Positions 22,660 to 33,930 of a stretch of DNA of 64,000 nucleotides are shown here, in pieces (position 1 is the stretch's first letter; each line of letters starts with the position of its first letter). A program made the position numbers and the translations under genes. The stretch is from Poa pratensis. Its lineage: Eukaryota > Streptophyta > Magnoliopsida > Poales > Poaceae. The notes under the pieces were generated by a model. It worked only from the letters and a program-made list of their open reading frames with translations. It had not been told where the DNA came from and did no database searches. Location of the stretch: positions 23,845,236 to 23,909,235 of the forward strand of contig CAMZMU010000071.1 in the NCBI GenBank assembly GCA_947311845.1, given 5' to 3'.

Positions 22660-23540
22660 TAAACCTGTATGGCGCAGCCCCCGAGCGGATCGAGTGCGGC
22701 CTAGGATTTTGAATTAAACCTGTGCGGCGCAGCCCCCGAGTGCTTCGAGTGCAGCCGAGGTGTACGAGTCAGACTTGTGCGGCGCAGCCCCCGAGTGCGA
22801 CGGGTGCGGCCTGGTACTTTGATCTGGACCTGTGCGGCGCAGCCCCCGGGTGCTTCGGGTGGCGACCTAGGTTTTCGAGTTGGACCTGTATGGCGCAGCC
22901 CCCGAGTGCGTCGGGTGCGGCCTAGGTTGGACTTAGACCTGTGCGGCGCAGCCCCCTAGTGCTTCGGGTGACGGCCAAGGATTTTGCGAGTTACCTGTAT
23001 GGCGCAGCCCCCGAGTGCGTCGGGTGATGGCCTAGGCTTGACTTAGACCTGTGCGGCGCAGCCCCCGAGTGCTTCGGGTGGCGGCCTAGGTTTTTGAGTT
23101 GAACCTGTACGGCGCAGCCCCCGAGTGCGTCGGGTGACGGCCTAGGTTTGACTTAGACCTGTGCGGCGCAGCCCCCGAGTGCTTCGGGTGACGGCCAAGG
23201 ATTTTGCGAGTGACCTGTATGGCGCAGCCCCCGAGTGCGTCGGGTGACGGCCTAGGCTTGACTTTAGACCTGTGTGGCGCAGCCCCCGAGTGCTTCGGGT
23301 GGCGGCCTAGGTTTTTGAGTTGAACCTGTATGGCGCAGCCCCCGAGTGCTTCGGGTGGCGGCCTAGGTTTTTGAGTTGAACCTGTATGGCGCAGCCCCCG
23401 AGTGCGTCGAGTGGCAGCCTAGGTTTTGACTGAGACCTGTACGGCGCAGCCCCCGAGTGCTTCGGGTGGCGGCCAAGGATTTTGAGTTGAACCTGTGCGG
23501 CGCAGCCCCCGAGTGTTCGGGTGGCGGCCTAGGTTTATGT
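22660..23540. repeat. tandem array, about 16 units of ~55 bp
   Basis: Each unit contains GGCGCAGCCCCCGAGTGC, then KTCGGGTG, then CGGCCTAGG and a T-rich spacer ending in ACCTGT. Units alternate between T/C variants (TATGGCGC versus GCGGCGC) in a loose two-unit period of ~110 bp. The array sits between the antisense gene's stop codon and the end of pol. On the element's sense strand every unit carries the core GCACTCGGGGGCT of the polypurine tract. It is not CRISPR: the spacers are near-identical. Confidence 0.93.
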
Positions 23541-23718
23541 TGCTTTTTGACTGAAAAAGTAAAGGGGAGAGCTTGTTCCACGAATCACTTCATTGATTTT
23601 TGCGAGCAGGCCGCCTCATTAAAACCCTTCCAGTCCCCTCAGGTACCCTGGTAAGGGAAAGAGTGCGTCTGAAACCTGCCGCCTTGACATGTATGCTTTG
23701 TTACAACAGGGGAGTCGA

Positions 23719-26700
23719 CTAGGCGTAGAAACGTCGTAGCTGCGCAACATTCCATGGGTTGTGGCAGACTGTTCCTGTCTTCGAGTCCTTCAGGCGGTAA
23801 GCTCCTCCGCCGATTGCTTCTGTCACAATGTATGGGCCCTCCCATGGGGAGGCAAGCTTGTGCACCTTCTTCTGTTTGAGGCGGAGGACAAGGTCTCCGG
23901 GACGAACGCTCTGGCCGCAGTCGCCGTCCGTGATAGTTGCGCAAGTCTTGCTGATATACGGCTGTGCGGGTAAGGGCGATGTCGCGTGCTTCGTCCAGGG
24001 TATCCATGTCATCCTCGAGTGCTTCTTCTGCGTCAGACTCGTCGTAGGCCACCACTCGAGGTGCGTCGAACTTGATGTCGCAGGCATGACCGCCTCTGCA
24101 CCGTAAACCATGAAGAATGGCGTGTACTGGGTTGAACTGTTTGGTGTGGTGCGTAGACTCCAAAGCACAGATGGCAGCTCTTCGACCCAGGCGCCTGCAG
24201 CGCGCCTCAACGGTACTCGCAGGCGCTTCTTGATGCCTTTGCAGACTAGGCCGTTGGCCTTTTCGACTTGCCCATTGGATTGCGGGTGCGAGACAGATGC
24301 GTAGTTGAGTTTGATGCCTTGCTCGGAGCAGAAGTCCTTGAACTCTTCGGCTGTGAAGTTCGTGCCGTTGTCGGTGATGATGCTGTGTGGCACTCCGAAC
24401 CTGAAGATGATCGACCTGATGAAGTTAACTGCCGAGGAGGCAGTCGAACTTGTGATAGGCACGGCTTCGATCCACTTCGTGAACTTGTCGACTGCCACCA
24501 GGAGATGCGTGTGTCCTCCTGGCGAGGACTTCTTGAGTGGACCCACCATGTCGAGCCCCCATTGAGCGAAGGGCCAGGCAAGTGGGATGGTCTTTAGTGC
24601 TGAAGCTGGTGCGTGCGGCTTGTTGGCGAACTCCTGGCAGCCGAGACATTTCCTCACGAGTTCTTCTGCGTCTTGCATTGCGGTGGGCCAGTAGAATCCG
24701 GCTCGTAAAGCTTTGGCCACTAAGGCTCGACTGCTGGCGTGGTGCCCGCAGATGCCAGCGTGGATCTCGAGTAAGATGGCTTGACCGTCGACTGGGTCGA
24801 CGCACCTTTGGAGTACTCCTGAGATGCTTCGCTTGTATAGCTCCCCCTTGATGATGGTGAAGCCTTTCGAACGGCGAATAATGCGCTTGGCTTCGACTGA
24901 GTTGACTGGCAGTCTCTGGTGCAGCATGTACGCCAGATATGGGCTCGTCCAGGTGGGCTCGATGAGCAGAACCTCCATTGGCTCCTTCTCTTTGCCTGGC
25001 GGGTCGGCGGTGCTCGTTGATGGTGTGGAGGATCCGGGCGCGGGTCGAAGTTTGACAGACCGCTGCGTGATGCGCTCAAGGAAGACGCCGGGTGGCACCT
25101 GCGCCTTGTCTGAGCCCAGGTTGGCGAGGGCGTCGGCTTCCTCGTTGCTTTCGCGGCCGATGTGCCGCAACTCGCAGCCGTCGAAGGTGCCCTCCAGCTG
25201 GTTGTACAGGTCTCTGTAGGCGATCATGTTGTCGGCGATGGCGTCACAGGCTTTCATGGTTTGCTGCACGACGAGGTAGGAGTCGCCGTAGATCATGAGG
25301 TGAGTGGCGCCGCAGTTCTTGGCCATTCGCATGCCATGGATTAGGGCTTCGTACTCAGCCTCGTTGTTGGAGGGTGTTGGGAAGTCCATCTGTAGCACGT
25401 ACTTCAGCTTGTCGCCTTTGGGGGAGATGAGGATGACTCCTGCCCCGGCTGATCTGAACTTTTTGGAGCCGTCGAAGTACATTGTCCATGCGTTGGACAG
25501 GTCGGGGACATCTGGCAGCTGGGCTTCTATCCACTCGGTGGTGAATTCTGGGAGCACTTGGGCCTTGATTGACTTCGGGTGAGCGTATTTCAGCCCCCAG
25601 GGTCCTAGCTCGACGACCCACTTAGCGACTCGTCCTGTCGCGCATTGGTTGGTCAGGATGTCGGAGAGCCCGGAGGAGCTTACCACCGTGATCGGGTGCT
25701 CGGAGAAGTAATGGATTACTTTCCTTGAAGTCATGAAAACTCCGTAGGCCAGCTTCTGGTAGTGCGGGTAGCGCTGCTTGGACAGGGTCAACACCTCGCT
25801 AAGGTAGTAGACGGGTCGCTGAACAGGGTAACTGTGTCCTTCTTCTTCTCGTTCGACTACGAGTACCGTGCTGACCACCCTGTTTGTGGCTGACACGTAG
25901 AGGTATAGCGGCTCGTTCTCCAGTGGAGCCACCAGTACTGGGGAAGTCGTGAGTGTTTTCTTGAGTTGGTCGAACGCGACTTGCGCTTCTTCTGTCCACT
26001 CGAACTTGTCTGTCTTTTTCATCAGTTGGTAGAAAGGCAGGGCCTTTTCTCCCAACTTACTTATGAACCGGCTGAGAGCTGCGACTCGGCCGGCTAGGCG
26101 TTGCACCTCGTGAAGCTTGGTCGGTGCTGGCATTGCGAGTATGTTTTGCACCTTCTCAGGGTTGGCTTCGATTCCTCTTGCAGAGACGAGGTACCCAAGC
26201 AGTTCTCCGGCTGGCACGCCGAAGACACACTTGTCTGGGTTCAGCTTGATCTGATACTCGTCGAGGGCGGCGAAGACCTTGCGGAGGTCGGCGATGAGGG
26301 TGTCCTCCTTGCGGGTGGTGACGACGATGTCGTCGACGTAGACTTGGACGATCTGCCCGATGAGCCCTTTGAGGCATGCTTGCATTGTGCGCTGGTACGT
26401 GGCACCAGCGTTCTTCAACCCGAAGGGCATCGTCTGGTAGCAGAAAACGCCGTCGGGTGTGATGAATGCTGTTTTCCTCATCGTCGACGTTCAGTCTGAT
26501 CTGCTGGTAACCTGAGTAGGCGTCCAGGAAGGACAGGCGTTCGCAGCCTGCAGTCGAGTCGATGATCTGATCTATCCGCGGGAGCGGGAAATGGTCCTTG
26601 GGGCAGCATTTGTTGAGGGGTGAAGTCGACGCACATGCGGAGTTTCTTCGTCTTCTTCTTCTCCACCAGGACGGGTTGGCGACCCAGTCCGAGTCCTTGA

Positions 26701-26782
26701 TCTCTCGGATGAACTTGGCATTCAGCAGTCGATCGATTTCTCTGCTGATTTCGTCTCGCTTGGGCCCGGAAAAGCGTCGCAT
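23719..26782 (-). CDS. pol: gypsy pol: reverse transcriptase, RNase H, second RNase H, integrase
   Basis: The 920-codon frame 26481-23719 contains, in order, the RT C-terminal half with QTMPFGLKNAGATYQ and the catalytic YVDD, the connection/RNase H region (LTTSPVLVAP), the archaeal-type RNase H (WTMYFDGSKK, NNEAEYEALIHGM), the HHCC zinc domain of integrase (HAGICGHH, CLGCQEF) and the DDE core (DMVGP, ITDNGTNF, SHPQSNGQVEKANG). The RT N-terminal part continues upstream to 26782 in broken frames (IDRLLNAKFIREIKDSDWV, LDAYSGYQQIRL), with slips near 26665, 26620 and 26481. The C-terminal 200 residues also shift near 23990-24160. Catalytic residues are intact. Confidence 0.93.
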
Positions 26783-26919
26783 GGCCTGTTTGACGGGTCT
26801 GGCGTCCTTGTGGACTTTAAGGAGTGCTCGGCGAGGTTCCTGGGTATTCCTGGCATGTCAGAGGGTTGCCATGCGAAGATTCTCCAGTTCTCACGTAGAA
26901 ACTCGACGAGCGCGCCTTC

Positions 26920-28031
26920 CTATGCGGGAGTCAGACTCGACGATACTTTGACCGTCTTGCTGGCGTCAGTCGGGTGGACCTGATGGGTCGTTGTGTCGTC
27001 AGCCGCGTTGAAGGCAGCGTCCTTGGCTGGTTTCTTGCGGGCTGGGAAGATGGTCTTGTCGTTGTCGACTGCCATTGCCTCGAAGTGCTCTTCGACTCCG
27101 AAGAATTCGGAGATCTTGCTGAACTCGCGGTCGCAGCTGTTGGAGCGGTCGAAGTCGCCGTGCACCGTGATGACGCCCTTGGGTCCAGGCATCTTGAGCA
27201 TGAGGTAGGCGTAGTGAGGTATCGCCATGAATCTGGCGAAGGTTGGGCGCCCGAGTATCGCGTGGTACTGCGACTTCCAGTCGACTACCTCGAAGTCGAT
27301 CGACTCCCTCTTGAAGTTTTCGGGTGTGCCGAAGATGACATCGAGTGTGATCGTTCCCATGGGCGTGACTGCTTGCCCTGGTACTATGCCATGGAAGGTG
27401 TCTCTGATGCTGCCAAGTCCGTCGTTGGCCTGTTTATCCTTCTGAGGGTGTCGGCAAAGATGATGTTAATGCCACTGCCTCCGTCCATGAACACCTTTTT
27501 CAGGGTGTAATCTCCGATCAGAGCTTCGACTACCAGAGCGGCGTGCCCGGGTCGTGGTACTGCAGGCGGGTGATCTGCTCTGGAGAAGTGATTGGTGTTC
27601 TGACCTCTCAGGTAGTCTGGTACCGCGGGTGGACAGTGATGGCTTGGAAACTTGGCGGGTGATGAGCTTCTGGTCCTGTTTGAGGGGCGCCCTTCTGTAT
27701 CATGTTGAGTTGTCCGCGTGCCGCTGGATATGCGTCCTGGATCACCGGTGGGGCATCTTGCTGCGGCTGCTGCTGCTGCTGCAGAAAGGCTCCCGCCGCC
27801 TGTGCTGGATTGGCGACTGCGGGTGCTGCCTGGATGGCTAGCTGCGCGGCTGGCTGCGCTGCGGGTGCTGGAGTGACTATCTTCTGCATGGCTTCGTATA
27901 TTTTGCGTGCCTTTCGACAGTCCTTCAACAGGTGGTTGGATCCCCACTTGCCCGTTTCCGGGTTCCTGAACATGTGGTGCCTGCAGGGTTGTTCCAGCTC
28001 TTCCGCTGGGCTTAGTGTGCGTTTCTGCCAC
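26920..28031 (-). CDS. gypsy protease region
   Basis: Two overlapping minus frames (28031-27384 and 27360-26920) carry a Gln/Pro-rich linker, then the aspartic protease segment around MDGGSGINIIFADTL, with DGG in place of the usual DTG/DSG, and the following FKRESIDFEVVDWKSQYHAI and LGRPTFARFMAIPHYAYLML. DxG-variant proteases of this form are usual in Tat-type elements as far as I know. One frame slip joins the two parts near 27370. It would cleave the Gag-Pol polyprotein. Confidence 0.8.
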
Positions 28032-28203
28032 TCGCGTTTATGGCCTCCGTCGCTGCGGTAGCTGCTGCCGCCGCTTCGGTTGTACTGCCCCTGGCTGTAT
28101 TGGCGACTCTGGTCACCGCCGCTTCGACTGTACTGTGCATGGCTGTATTGGCGACTGCTGTCGCGCGCTTCATCCTCACGGGGGGTTTGGAATCCCGCCG
28201 CTA

Positions 28204-30438
28204 CTAGCTCGATTGAGTCGTTGCCGTTGTAACGCGGCTTCTTCTTGTGGCGCCTTCTCGCCAGTTGCTTGGTCCGGCTTCGTCCTTCGGGGAGTAGTGT
28301 GAACTATTGCGGACCGAGTCCTCTCCGTCTGCCCACTGGTTTGCTATCTTCATGACCTCGATCATGTTTTTCGGCCGGAGCCTACCAAACTCCTCGCGGA
28401 GGTCGCGGCGGGAGACGCCGTGCATGAAGGCATCCATCACTCGGTCCTCCGAGGCGGTCTCCATGGTGTTGCGGAGCAGGTCCAACGCTGGATGTATGAC
28501 CGGAGCGGCTCGTCTCGTCCTTGCTTGCATGCTTGTAGTTCGACGAACGTCGTCGGTCTCGAGTACGTCCCCAGGAAGGATTTAACGAAGGCCTCCGCGA
28601 ACTCGTCCCACGTCCTGAAGGCGTTCTTGGGTTGAGTGTTGAGCCACCCGCGTGCAGAGCCCGTGAGCATCAGCTGGATGTACTGCATGGCCGTAGTCGA
28701 AGTACCGCCCTGGCAGCTGCAGGCTATGAGGTAGTCTTCTAGCCAGAGTCTCGGGTCCTGCTTCCCGTCGTACTTGACTGCTTCTGCCGTGAGCTTGAAG
28801 CCCTTGGGCATTCTTGTGTCGCGTATGTTGAAGCTGAAGCATGCGGCGCCGCACGGCTCGTAGTCGCCGTCGTTGCGGTCGTAGTCGAAGTTGGACGTGC
28901 TGACCGGCCGCTGGATGCGGCTGCGGTCTACCGTCCTTTGTGTGATGACGTTGCGGAGGTCTTCACCTGGCTGCGGTTGTCGCAGTTGTCTTGTCGCCGG
29001 GGCTGCGAGTGCTGCGGGCTCGTGGTCGCGGCGATCTCGATCTTCTCGCGCTTTTTCTGTCGGCGCCTTGTTTACCAGTGCGTCTTCGAGTGCCTTGATA
29101 GACATGATCTGCTGCTTGTGGAGGAGAGCGCGCGAGTCGCCCTCAGGCGGCTGTGTCAGCCGCAGGTATGTTTCGACTGCCATGAGTGCGGCTCCGGGTG
29201 TCTTGGGGACGGGTATTCCGTCTGCGTCTTCTATGTATGATGACTCGAGGTTGCGGGTGACTCTAGCGCGGTCGACCTCCGTCATCAGGGGCACGCGGGC
29301 TCTGTGGCGCCTTGCTCCTTGTGAGACCTCTGTTGAGGCAGTGAACGAGTAAGCGGCCCTCCTGGCGCTCGACGCGTCGGCCTCCTCCTTGCGTCGAGGA
29401 GCTCGGCCTTCTCTGCGCGGAGTCGTTCGCCTTCCTTCCGTAGCAGGTACTGGACCGCCATAAGGTCCTCCCGGGGTGCGTCCGGTGGGGGTACGTGCCT
29501 TCCTCGACGTGCTTCAGGGCTTTGATTGCCATGTCGCGGGTGATGGTGAGTCGCGTCACCTGGTCCGGCATGACCACCTCCAGTGGGTATGCGGGTTCGT
29601 CGTCGTTGCCCTGCGGCCTCTGGCCGATCATGAAGACTTGCGCGGGGTAGATCTGGGCAGCGGGATGGACGCTGCCACTGCTGCTTCCTTCGTCCGAGCC
29701 GTGCTCGGAGTCGAAAATGGCGCAACGTGGTGGGTACCACAGTCGCCCGAGGCTCCTTCCCTGGAGTTTCGCGATCTTCGCCGCGGTCGTGAGGAGTGAT
29801 GTCGCTGTTGTCGACGTGGGCGCGATTGGCTTGTTGACGATCTTGTAGTCGATGGAGACGCGAGTGGCGCGGTATACGACGCGACCTCCGTTGCGCGCGA
29901 GGGTGGTCGACGTAGTCGAAGTTGACGTAGATCTTGGCCTTGCCAGCGACGCGATCGAGGTAGTCGAAGTAGACTCGATCCGCGCGGTGGTCGACGAGGT
30001 GGTCGACGTAGTCGTAGCAGATGCGATCTCCGTGGTAGCCGGAGACGCTGATGGCGCGGCCGCGTTGGGCGCGATCTCTGCCGCAGCGGAGGCGGTCGGA
30101 GTAGTCGAGGCGGACGCGATCTTCTCAGCAGTCGAAGATGCTGTCGCCGCAGTCGCAGCAGATGCGATCTCCGCAGCAGGTGGGGGCGTGGTTGGCGCAG
30201 TCGCGGCAGATGCGGGTGCCACCGCCGCGGGCGGTGCGATCGCCGTGGATCTGAGTACTCCACAGCTGTCTACGAAGTAGTGCATGGTACCGAAGGTGAG
30301 GCACATACCTACGTGCAGATCGGCGTACACCGAGCGGTGGGCCGGCGGGTGGAAGGTGTACTCGAAGGAGCCGAAGCAGATTGGCTCCTTGGTGATGCAG
30401 ACGTCGGTCTTCAAAGTTGATGGAGCCGGTGCGACCAT
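28204..30438 (-). CDS. gag: gypsy gag
   Basis: The first ATG (minus 30438-30436) lies 18 nt after the primer-binding site. The N-terminal ~390 codons (30438-29263) include a 115-residue Ala/Thr/Ser/Pro-rich low-complexity tract (about 30260-29900) with recurring EIASA-type units. A frame change near 29290 leads to the retrotrans_gag domain (29294-28437: KYDGKQDPRLWLEDYLIACS, SARGWLNTQPKN, TWDEFAEAFVKSF), which continues after another slip in 28530-28204 (DRVMDAFMHGVSRRDLREEF). The capsid-forming domain is clear; the frame breaks make this copy non-functional as read. Confidence 0.85.
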
Positions 30439-30456
30439 GGTTCCAGCGCTCGTTCT

Positions 30457-30474
30457 TTCCCACAGACGGCGCCA
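30457..30474 (-). other. gypsy primer-binding site
   Basis: TGGCGCCGTCTGTGGGAA on the sense strand begins two bases after the 5' LTR, the position and TGG start expected for a tRNA-primed PBS. I did not assign the tRNA. Confidence 0.75.
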
Positions 30475-30476
30475 AT

Positions 30477-30928
30477 TGACGAGGTGTGGACTCGGCAAAT
30501 CCTGGGTTGGGTACCCCGGGTTGATTGAGGGGGAGAGAGATGAGCGCTGGTGATCACGACGGCTGACAAGCAAGGCGTTTACCCAGGTTCAGGCTCCCGG
30601 AGGATAACACCCTACTTCCTGCTTGTCTGGTTATTGATGGTGAGCTGTGGCTACAATGGCGAGATGGCAATCTCGCTAGGGTTTGTGTGGCGGCTATGAG
30701 CGTACCCTAGACGAAGGACCCTCCTAGCCTTTATATGGTAGGCTAGGTCTCAGGTGAACGGTGCGATAGCGCTTACAAGCATGGCGGGGTCGCATGACCT
30801 AGCGTCGACTATCTTGGGCCGCACGTCGTCCTCCTTGGGCCTTCCTTGGGCCCTCGTCATAAGGCTGATGGGCTTGGCGTGACCCAGGTATCCCCACCGT
30901 GGGGTAGTCGAAGAGTGACCCCACGACA
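30477..30928 (-). repeat. gypsy 5' LTR
   Basis: 452 bp bounded by TG (plus-strand left end) and CA (right end), followed directly by the GAGCC target duplication. The near-identical partner is at 17387-17840. Confidence 0.95.
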
Positions 30929-30933
30929 GAGCC

Positions 30934-33930
30934 CTCAAGTATCCCATCTCAACTCACTGCTCACTCTCTCCACCCATTCCACCCGTTCTTGCCCTCCCAC
31001 CTCACCAAGTCACCATCCCAGCCTGATTCGATTCCAGCCCACCGCTAGGGTTGATGTCAGTTATTCATATAATAAATAAGAGGAAGACTATCTTCTCGGG
31101 GAAGATATGCTTTCTCGCTCTCGGCACATCTGCGCTAGGGTCGAACGAGCCAATAATTTGAACGTGTTCGGTCAGTTTTCTGAGAAAGAATCACAACGTT
31201 ACCTTACCTTCATTGATATACTCTTATCTTCAACAAATGTCCCCGCTTTCAATGCAGGTCGAAACCCCCAGCCTGATTCGATTCCTGCCCACCTGATGAC
31301 AAGTAAGCAGTGGCATTCTCTCCGGTGGGTGGTAATGTTCGATGGTAAGCGGTGTTATTTCCATCTTCTTCCTTTTGAATGATTCTTGCTCTACTTCTCC
31401 GATGACCGGTGGTGTAAGAGAACTCAAACCCTTGGAACTTAACATTGGACGTGGTCTATGCATCCTTATGTGCTAGAGCTGTAGTCGATAATGTTTTGTG
31501 CGGTTTGTATGTATGGTGAACATGATTCTTAAAATGTGTAGGCCAATGATGTTTTTGCGGCTCGCATCCATGTTTATGTGGTGGGTCGGATGATGTTTGT
31601 CAAGCTTTTAGAATGGTTGTACGTTTGAGTTAGTGGCTTGTTACTTACGATCAAATTGTCACCGGGCTCGTTAACCTCCCATGTGTGTCCTTTCGTCGAC
31701 AAAACCATGTATCTCATATCCTAGCTAGGGTTCCAGAACCCCCCCTCCCCCCCCCCCCCCCCCGGCGTCGCTACTCACCTCCACCTCTGCAGCCCCCTTT
31801 GCATCTTTCGTCGTTGCTCTCATCCTCTTCGCCCTCCTCTAAACCTGCCTCGTCCTCGCCTACCAGATTGGTCTCAATCATTTGTGGGGCACACACTGTT
31901 GAAGATCCTCCCCACCGAGCCCACCTCGATCTCCTCAGCCGCCGACCCTACCTGGCTCAAACTCCTCTGGGCTAGAGGGTGCCGATTCCAAAATCTCAAG
32001 TTGGGACCTCTCATTTTTATGGGCTGACACTGAAGTTGAACATGGCCGCTATGCACACACAACTGATAGGTTTATTTTCTATTAAAGATGTGTGCTAATG
32101 TATGTTATGTAATTTCTCATTTCTCATTGGCCTTTTTTCATTTTACTATAAAAAAGTTATGCATTGTTTATTCTCGATGCTCGAACAAAACAAGATATAT
32201 AGCACATTAGCACCATATAAGGGCAGTGGTACCATGTACCTGACTTCCAACATAACCCTTTGGCGGAGGTAGAGGAGACCTTCAAGGCGCACCACTAAAA
32301 AAATTTCTGTGCCAAAAGATGATAGCTAGGGCTGGCATGTGTCTGCCTACCTATATTCGTGATAGCAAACTACGTGATGAGCATTTCGACAAGTTTGAGA
32401 GCAGAGGTTAGTCAGGAGGATAATGCTTCTTATACCCGTGTTGTGCAAGCGGTTGATGATGGTACTATGGGCACGTTATGTTCTTCTATTGTCACGAGTG
32501 ACATACCTTGAGAGTTGGAGTAGTTCTTATGCATTTTTATTTCAACTTCTTTTTAGTGGGAAGAAAACATTACTCTTCCTTTTATTTAAATTGTCTCATA
32601 ATAGCACCATGTTTCCATTGTAACATTTAGCATTTCACGATGTTCAAAGTTTGATTTTGTGCTCATAAATTCATCAAAACAATATAAAATAACCCAGTAC
32701 CAGTTAGTTAGCACACAGTTTCATTTCAAGGACATTACAGATTTTGGCCAAACTCAGACTCCAATAACCAAAACAAATACCTGGATCACAATCTTGCCTC
32801 TTTTCACTGTTATTTAAGTAAAACTATTTATATTAGCTAAGTAACAATCAGCGACAGTAATAGGATAAATAAAGTAGATTTGAGGGGACACCAATCAGCT
32901 AAACAGAAGAATCAGATTTTTGAAGTTTTTAAAATACTTCTTAACGATTTTACTATTTATGCCGGAGCAGTGTATGCTCCCGGGAGCCAAAATGCTCCCT
33001 CGTTTATGTTGCATTGCATCACATATGTTGAGCCCAGGGCCTTGGCCGTCTGGCGAGCCTTACATCCCATAGCAGCGGGCATGAACACCACAGAACGATA
33101 AATTAATAACCAGTTGCAATAAATTTATGCTTCCTAATACAAATATCTGAAAACAAACGATTGCCAACCTACCAATGGCTGAATTATTCTGAATATACAG
33201 ATAAAAACAAGCACTAAACCATAGGTGAATCTATTCTCACGGAAGCAATTTACATCTTGGACGCCAGCCATCACAACAAACTGTCAAACACCCTTTCAGA
33301 TGTCTTAGTATTCAGCCAATGATCATGAACCTAATGTTGGGGCGGCTTCCTTAACAGATAGATACCCACTGCAGCAGAACAAGCATTGTATCAGCAGAAA
33401 GAAAATAGAGAATTTTTCATGGAACTACATGCATTTTCTGAAAACAATTACAGATAATAATTCACATAGTTACAAATTTAACAAACACTCCTATCATAAA
33501 AACTCGAAATTTAAAGATGGACAATTACACAGAACCATACTGACAAACCCGGCCACCAGTCAACCTCTCACCCACAGACCTTAGCCTTGGTGGAAAATCT
33601 CCAATAGGTATGTACAAGACCAAGAGGCTGACAGGTGGGCCATGTTTCCTAATGATTACCTGTAACAGTCAACCCTTAAATCCGAAGATTTGAGATACCT
33701 ATGTCAAAGAATGCCGAAATCTAAAATAAATATTTTAAATTCACTTTTTAAAAGGCAGAAGATTCATGAAACAAGATGACAGAAACCAATGGAAATAAGG
33801 AGCATAGGTACTAAGTTAGGGCTTTATAACACTTTCTGAAATTTGCCTCGCATATGACATGCTTATCAGTACAAACAAAATTACCTCATGGAGCAATACC
33901 CATTGCCGAAAATTGCCAGAGTCTTCAGAG
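30934..33930. other. intergenic region between the gypsy element and NF-YB
   Basis: No gene supported. A 24-bp near-exact direct repeat (GCCTGATTCGATTCC core) occurs at about 31021 and 31271. A poly-C run of 17 lies at 31747-31763, with T/C-rich sequence downstream that resembles a 5' leader but has no convincing frame. At 32940-33000, TATGCTCCCGGGAGC resembles the outer end of the hairpin element near 35930. Positions 33300-33930 probably include the NF-YB 3' UTR; no polyadenylation signal was fixed. Confidence 0.45.

Larger units (their letters stand above)
17387..30928 (-). mobile_element. complete Ty3/gypsy retrotransposon, Tat lineage
   Basis: A 13.5-kb element read on the minus strand: 5' LTR 30477-30928, gag, protease, RT/RNase H, integrase, tandem array, antisense gene, 3' LTR 17387-17840. 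The 5-bp target duplication GAGCC lies at 17382-17386 and 30929-30933. A second, archaeal-type RNase H domain between RT and integrase, and an antisense extra gene next to the 3' LTR, are hallmarks of the Tat lineage (RIRE2/Grande/Ogre relatives). The LTRs are about 98% identical, so the insertion is fairly young. Several frame breaks in gag and pol mean this copy is not autonomous as read. Confidence 0.95.

Noticed and set aside
22660..23540. Possible CRISPR array
   Set aside because: The whole unit, including the 'spacer', is repeated with minor variation; it is a tandem repeat inside a plant retrotransposon.
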